The position numbers were made by a program, and so were the translations under genes. From positions 13,802,940 through 13,866,939 of the forward strand of contig NC_080676.1 in NCBI RefSeq assembly GCF_030445035.2: a DNA stretch of 64,000 bases, read 5' to 3'. Under the pieces are notes generated by a model. It did not search any database. It was not told the origin of the DNA and saw only the letters and a list, made by a program, of their open reading frames with translations. The stretch is from Dasypus novemcinctus (Eukaryota; Chordata; Mammalia; Cingulata; Dasypodidae). Each line of letters begins with the position of its first letter. Positions within the stretch are counted from its first letter, which is position 1. Of the stretch, positions 61,560-64,000 are shown one piece after another.

Positions 61560-61665
61560 AGTAGGAGTCAGAAGTTTGGTTAGAGTTCCAATTCCATAAT
61601 AAATTATGAATGCAACCTTTCTGAAACTCAGTTTCCTCCCCCTGATGATGGGAGATTTGAGGCAG
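61560..61665 (+). repeat. MIR SINE fragment (weak)
   Basis: A 'gagttccaattcc' phrase followed by 'gcaacctttctgaaactcag' and 'tttcctccccctgatgatgg' recalls the MIR core and its 'cctcagtttcctcatctg' end. Very diverged. Confidence 0.45.
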
Positions 61666-62989
61666 CTGTGTCTTTGGTTTCTGTCCAGATAAACAGTTTT
61701 GGAGTTCCTTGTTGATTATAAAAAATTTTCCTTAAGAAGATTAAATTTTCCCTACATGAATTGATTTTATGTTCTGAGGCTGTAACTCATCTTCTCTCCA
61801 CTGACGTGGCTTAGGGACAGTATTTGAAAAAAATCATAAAACCCTGGGAGAGGTCCTATTTAAGATATCGCCCTTAGAATAGATGCCAGCTCTCTTTCCC
61901 TAAATTGATAATAAGACAGTACAGAGTCTAGGTTCTTAGAAACAAACAAACATAAGAAAACCCAAAATATCTGGAGGCTGCCTCGAATTCTTAGTTTGCA
62001 GGTGGGCGTCTGAATTAGCAGGATAGGCTTAAAAGTCTTTCTTTAAATCGACATTTGCTTGTACCCTATATTGCCTTGAAACCATCATCACTTGCACATC
62101 ATGACAAAAGCCCTGGACAGCTGCTGTACTGGAGTCCAAAGGCATATATAAGAGCAGTTCAATGTCCTCTCTAAGATAGGAGGGGGTGAGAATGAGTTCC
62201 AACTGACCAGTTGTCTTCTAGCATATGCCCCTTCTTCCAATACCCACTCCCTACTGGAGCTTATTAATTGAAAAATAGTATATAACCTTCCCCAAAACGT
62301 TACACTCTGGGTTTTAAATTTGAGATTCTGACCAGAAGAGAAACAGCAAAAATGAGTATGGCCAAGTGACTTGGTGGTGCCTGGCGCTCTGCTCCTCAGA
62401 CTCACACATTTTCTTCCACTTAAACTTACAGTCTAGGGCTTTTATCCCTTCTCCATCATCCACTACCAGCTTGAGTAGTTTATGCCCTGGGAAAATGAAG
62501 AAAGTACAACTGCCTTAATAAAAGAATGATAGCAAACTGGACTGTATACACTGCCTAAAGCAGAAATAATAGAAAAGATTTTAAAATATTGCCCTAAATC
62601 AACACTGTGTATTTAGTAATCAGTCCCAACAGAGAAACAAAGGAAGAAAATCAACTCAAGCAACTTTATTTAATCTGCCAACCTCAGTATTTGGAACATT
62701 GCCCGTATGTGATATTAAAGAAAAGAGATGATAAACAAATTCAGTACTGGAGTTTCCATTTAATAATTAATTCATCCTATTCACCTCAGCTAAGCCTTCC
62801 TTGTATACACTGATATTATCACCCTGATCAGCCCCTCTTGCGTTAATTCTTGCACTCTTACTTTTAACCATAACACATAATAAAATACTGCTTAGTTTCA
62901 AGAGAGCTGGCCATATGTGCATATCTTATTCATCCCTTGTCCTCCTCTTTGTTTCTCAAGATTTATAAAGTACCATAACAATCTGTCGT

Positions 62990-63020
62990 CCCCCCCCCTC
63001 CCCCCCCCCCCCACACACAA
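62990..63020 (+). repeat. Poly-C tract followed by a short (AC)n
   Basis: Two C runs split by a T, ending in ACACACA. Simple sequence, prone to length error. Confidence 0.9.
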
Positions 63021-63921
63021 TTTTTTCCTACCACATACTTTATCCAAGGTTTTGTATTCATTCCTGGAAGTTTCAATGTAAATGTAAATGGGTTATCTGA
63101 GAATAGGATTGATAAAGAAGAAGTAAAAGAGGGAAGAGTAGGAAGCATCATCAAGGAGTCCTCCATCATATAAAGAGGGACATAGACATGCACAATTTCT
63201 TCTGAGTCAGGCACTGGACTTGAGTATAAAACCATAGTTTTTATGTGCCCTAAGTGTTCAGCCTGGTATATTAACTTAAAGGCCACTAGATCAGGCATAG
63301 TGGTGGCACCAGACCTATCATAAATGGTTCTGCAATACTTTTTCTGATCATCATTCATATAATACGAGTAGCAGTATCTGCCCTACAAAATTAGTAGGAA
63401 AAATAAATAAGAGCTTAAAATGAGTTGTATGTATAAATGCTCTCAAAATAGGTTTTTAAACTGAAAATGCAGTCTTTCTCTTTTAATAATGCAAGTTTTG
63501 TTAAAAGGAGGTTTGGATTATAATATTTATTTTATTGTGTTTCATACTAAACATTGTGATAAGAATTTGATCAGAATGACCACAGACTGGGTCTCAAAAT
63601 TGGCATAAAATAGACTGCTGCTTCTCAAATACTGTCAAGGGAGTTACTGCTATTCCTTTAAATATAATACCTTTTGGAATTTATAACAGCAAATTATGAA
63701 AGCATGACATGGGAAGATGCTATTTTCTCCATGAGTGGGATTAACATTTACTACCTGGGAGAGCTCAAATCCTGAAAAGTGCCCTGCCATCTTTACAATC
63801 TTCTATGTATCTTGCTTTTCTTCCTTACTTTGTCTTCCTTTCTGTGTTTCATAAATACAATCAAAGAACTTGCCTCTATTAAGTTCGTATTGTTGGATTA
63901 TGGAGCAAGTTGCAATACCCG

Positions 63922-64000
63922 GTGTTGTGGGAAACAGGCTCCCACACAACAGAAACGTCCAGCAAAAGATGACTTTATTACTTTCTCAGTGCAAAGAGTG
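63922..64000 (-). mobile_element. Possible LTR cut by the window edge
   Basis: Begins TGTTGTGGGAAACAGGC and contains 'gactttattactttct', which on the minus strand would be a polyadenylation region near an LTR 3' end. The start TGTTGTGG is shared with the solo LTR at 15682, but the rest does not clearly match. Only about 80 bp are visible. Confidence 0.3.

Larger units (their letters stand above)
60201..63921. other. Gene-free AT-rich DNA with minor repeats
   Basis: No gene is supported. The frames at 60421-60830, 62088-62405 and 62963-63358 have no domains. It includes a MIR-like piece and a poly-C tract, listed separately. Confidence 0.45.

Noticed and set aside
62088-63358. Minus-strand frames of 105 and 131 codons
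   Set aside because: No domains; the second begins its end in the poly-C tract (Gly run), which is simple sequence.

Overview
This is mammalian nuclear DNA from a xenarthran, most probably an armadillo (Dasypus). The main clue is a near-complete DAS-III-type SINE with a tRNA-derived head and a 12-bp target duplication at 58717-59129. An older dimeric DAS-like SINE lies at 5251-5455, and L1 3' ends of a type I associate with xenarthrans lie at 43.4, 56.2-58.0 and 59.7-60.2 kb. The window is AT-rich, gene-poor and repeat-dense. I see no intact host protein-coding gene, no exon chain, no functional tRNA or rRNA gene and no CRISPR array. Species assignment rests on memory of repeat families, not on a search.

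Layout. 0-20 kb holds old LTR fragments, MIR/L2 relics, a 5'-truncated processed pseudogene of TMCC1 on the minus strand (6349-7990), and a minus-strand solo LTR with perfect 4-bp target duplications (15678-16131). 20-27 kb is a complete LTR-flanked provirus-like element (ERV copy A, 19986-26990). 27.5-31.3 kb is a decayed plus-strand L1 carrying a triplicated (CA)n-containing unit and a rearranged L1 segment. 31.4-32.7 kb is an L2. 35.6-42.5 kb is a second element of the same family (ERV copy B). 43.4-50.2 kb is a pile of antisense L1 fragments. 50-64 kb carries LTR-like repeats, an L2, L1 3' ends, the DAS-III SINE and non-repetitive AT-rich DNA, and ends inside a possible further LTR.

The most interesting content is the LTR element family. 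Copies A and B have about 6 kb between their LTRs and no gag, pro, pol or env reading frame that I can recognise. They still keep what a retroviral RNA needs in cis: LTRs with TATA box and AATAAA, a primer-binding site, a strong splice donor and a polypurine tract. They look like VL30/ETn-type non-autonomous retroviruses. Copy B's two 464-bp LTRs differ at one position, a CpG, and are bordered by an exact 4-bp duplication, so B is very young. A's LTRs differ by roughly 30 positions and an indel, so A is much older. The two copies carry different primer-binding sites (proline-like in A, arginine-like in B) and a non-homologous internal block, and both contain an internal LTR-like module (TATA, hairpin, AATAAA, GT donor). 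This suggests a mosaic family kept mobile by other proviruses over a long time.

Limits: all alignments were done by eye. Family names for old repeats are from memory, and boundaries of decayed repeats are approximate.
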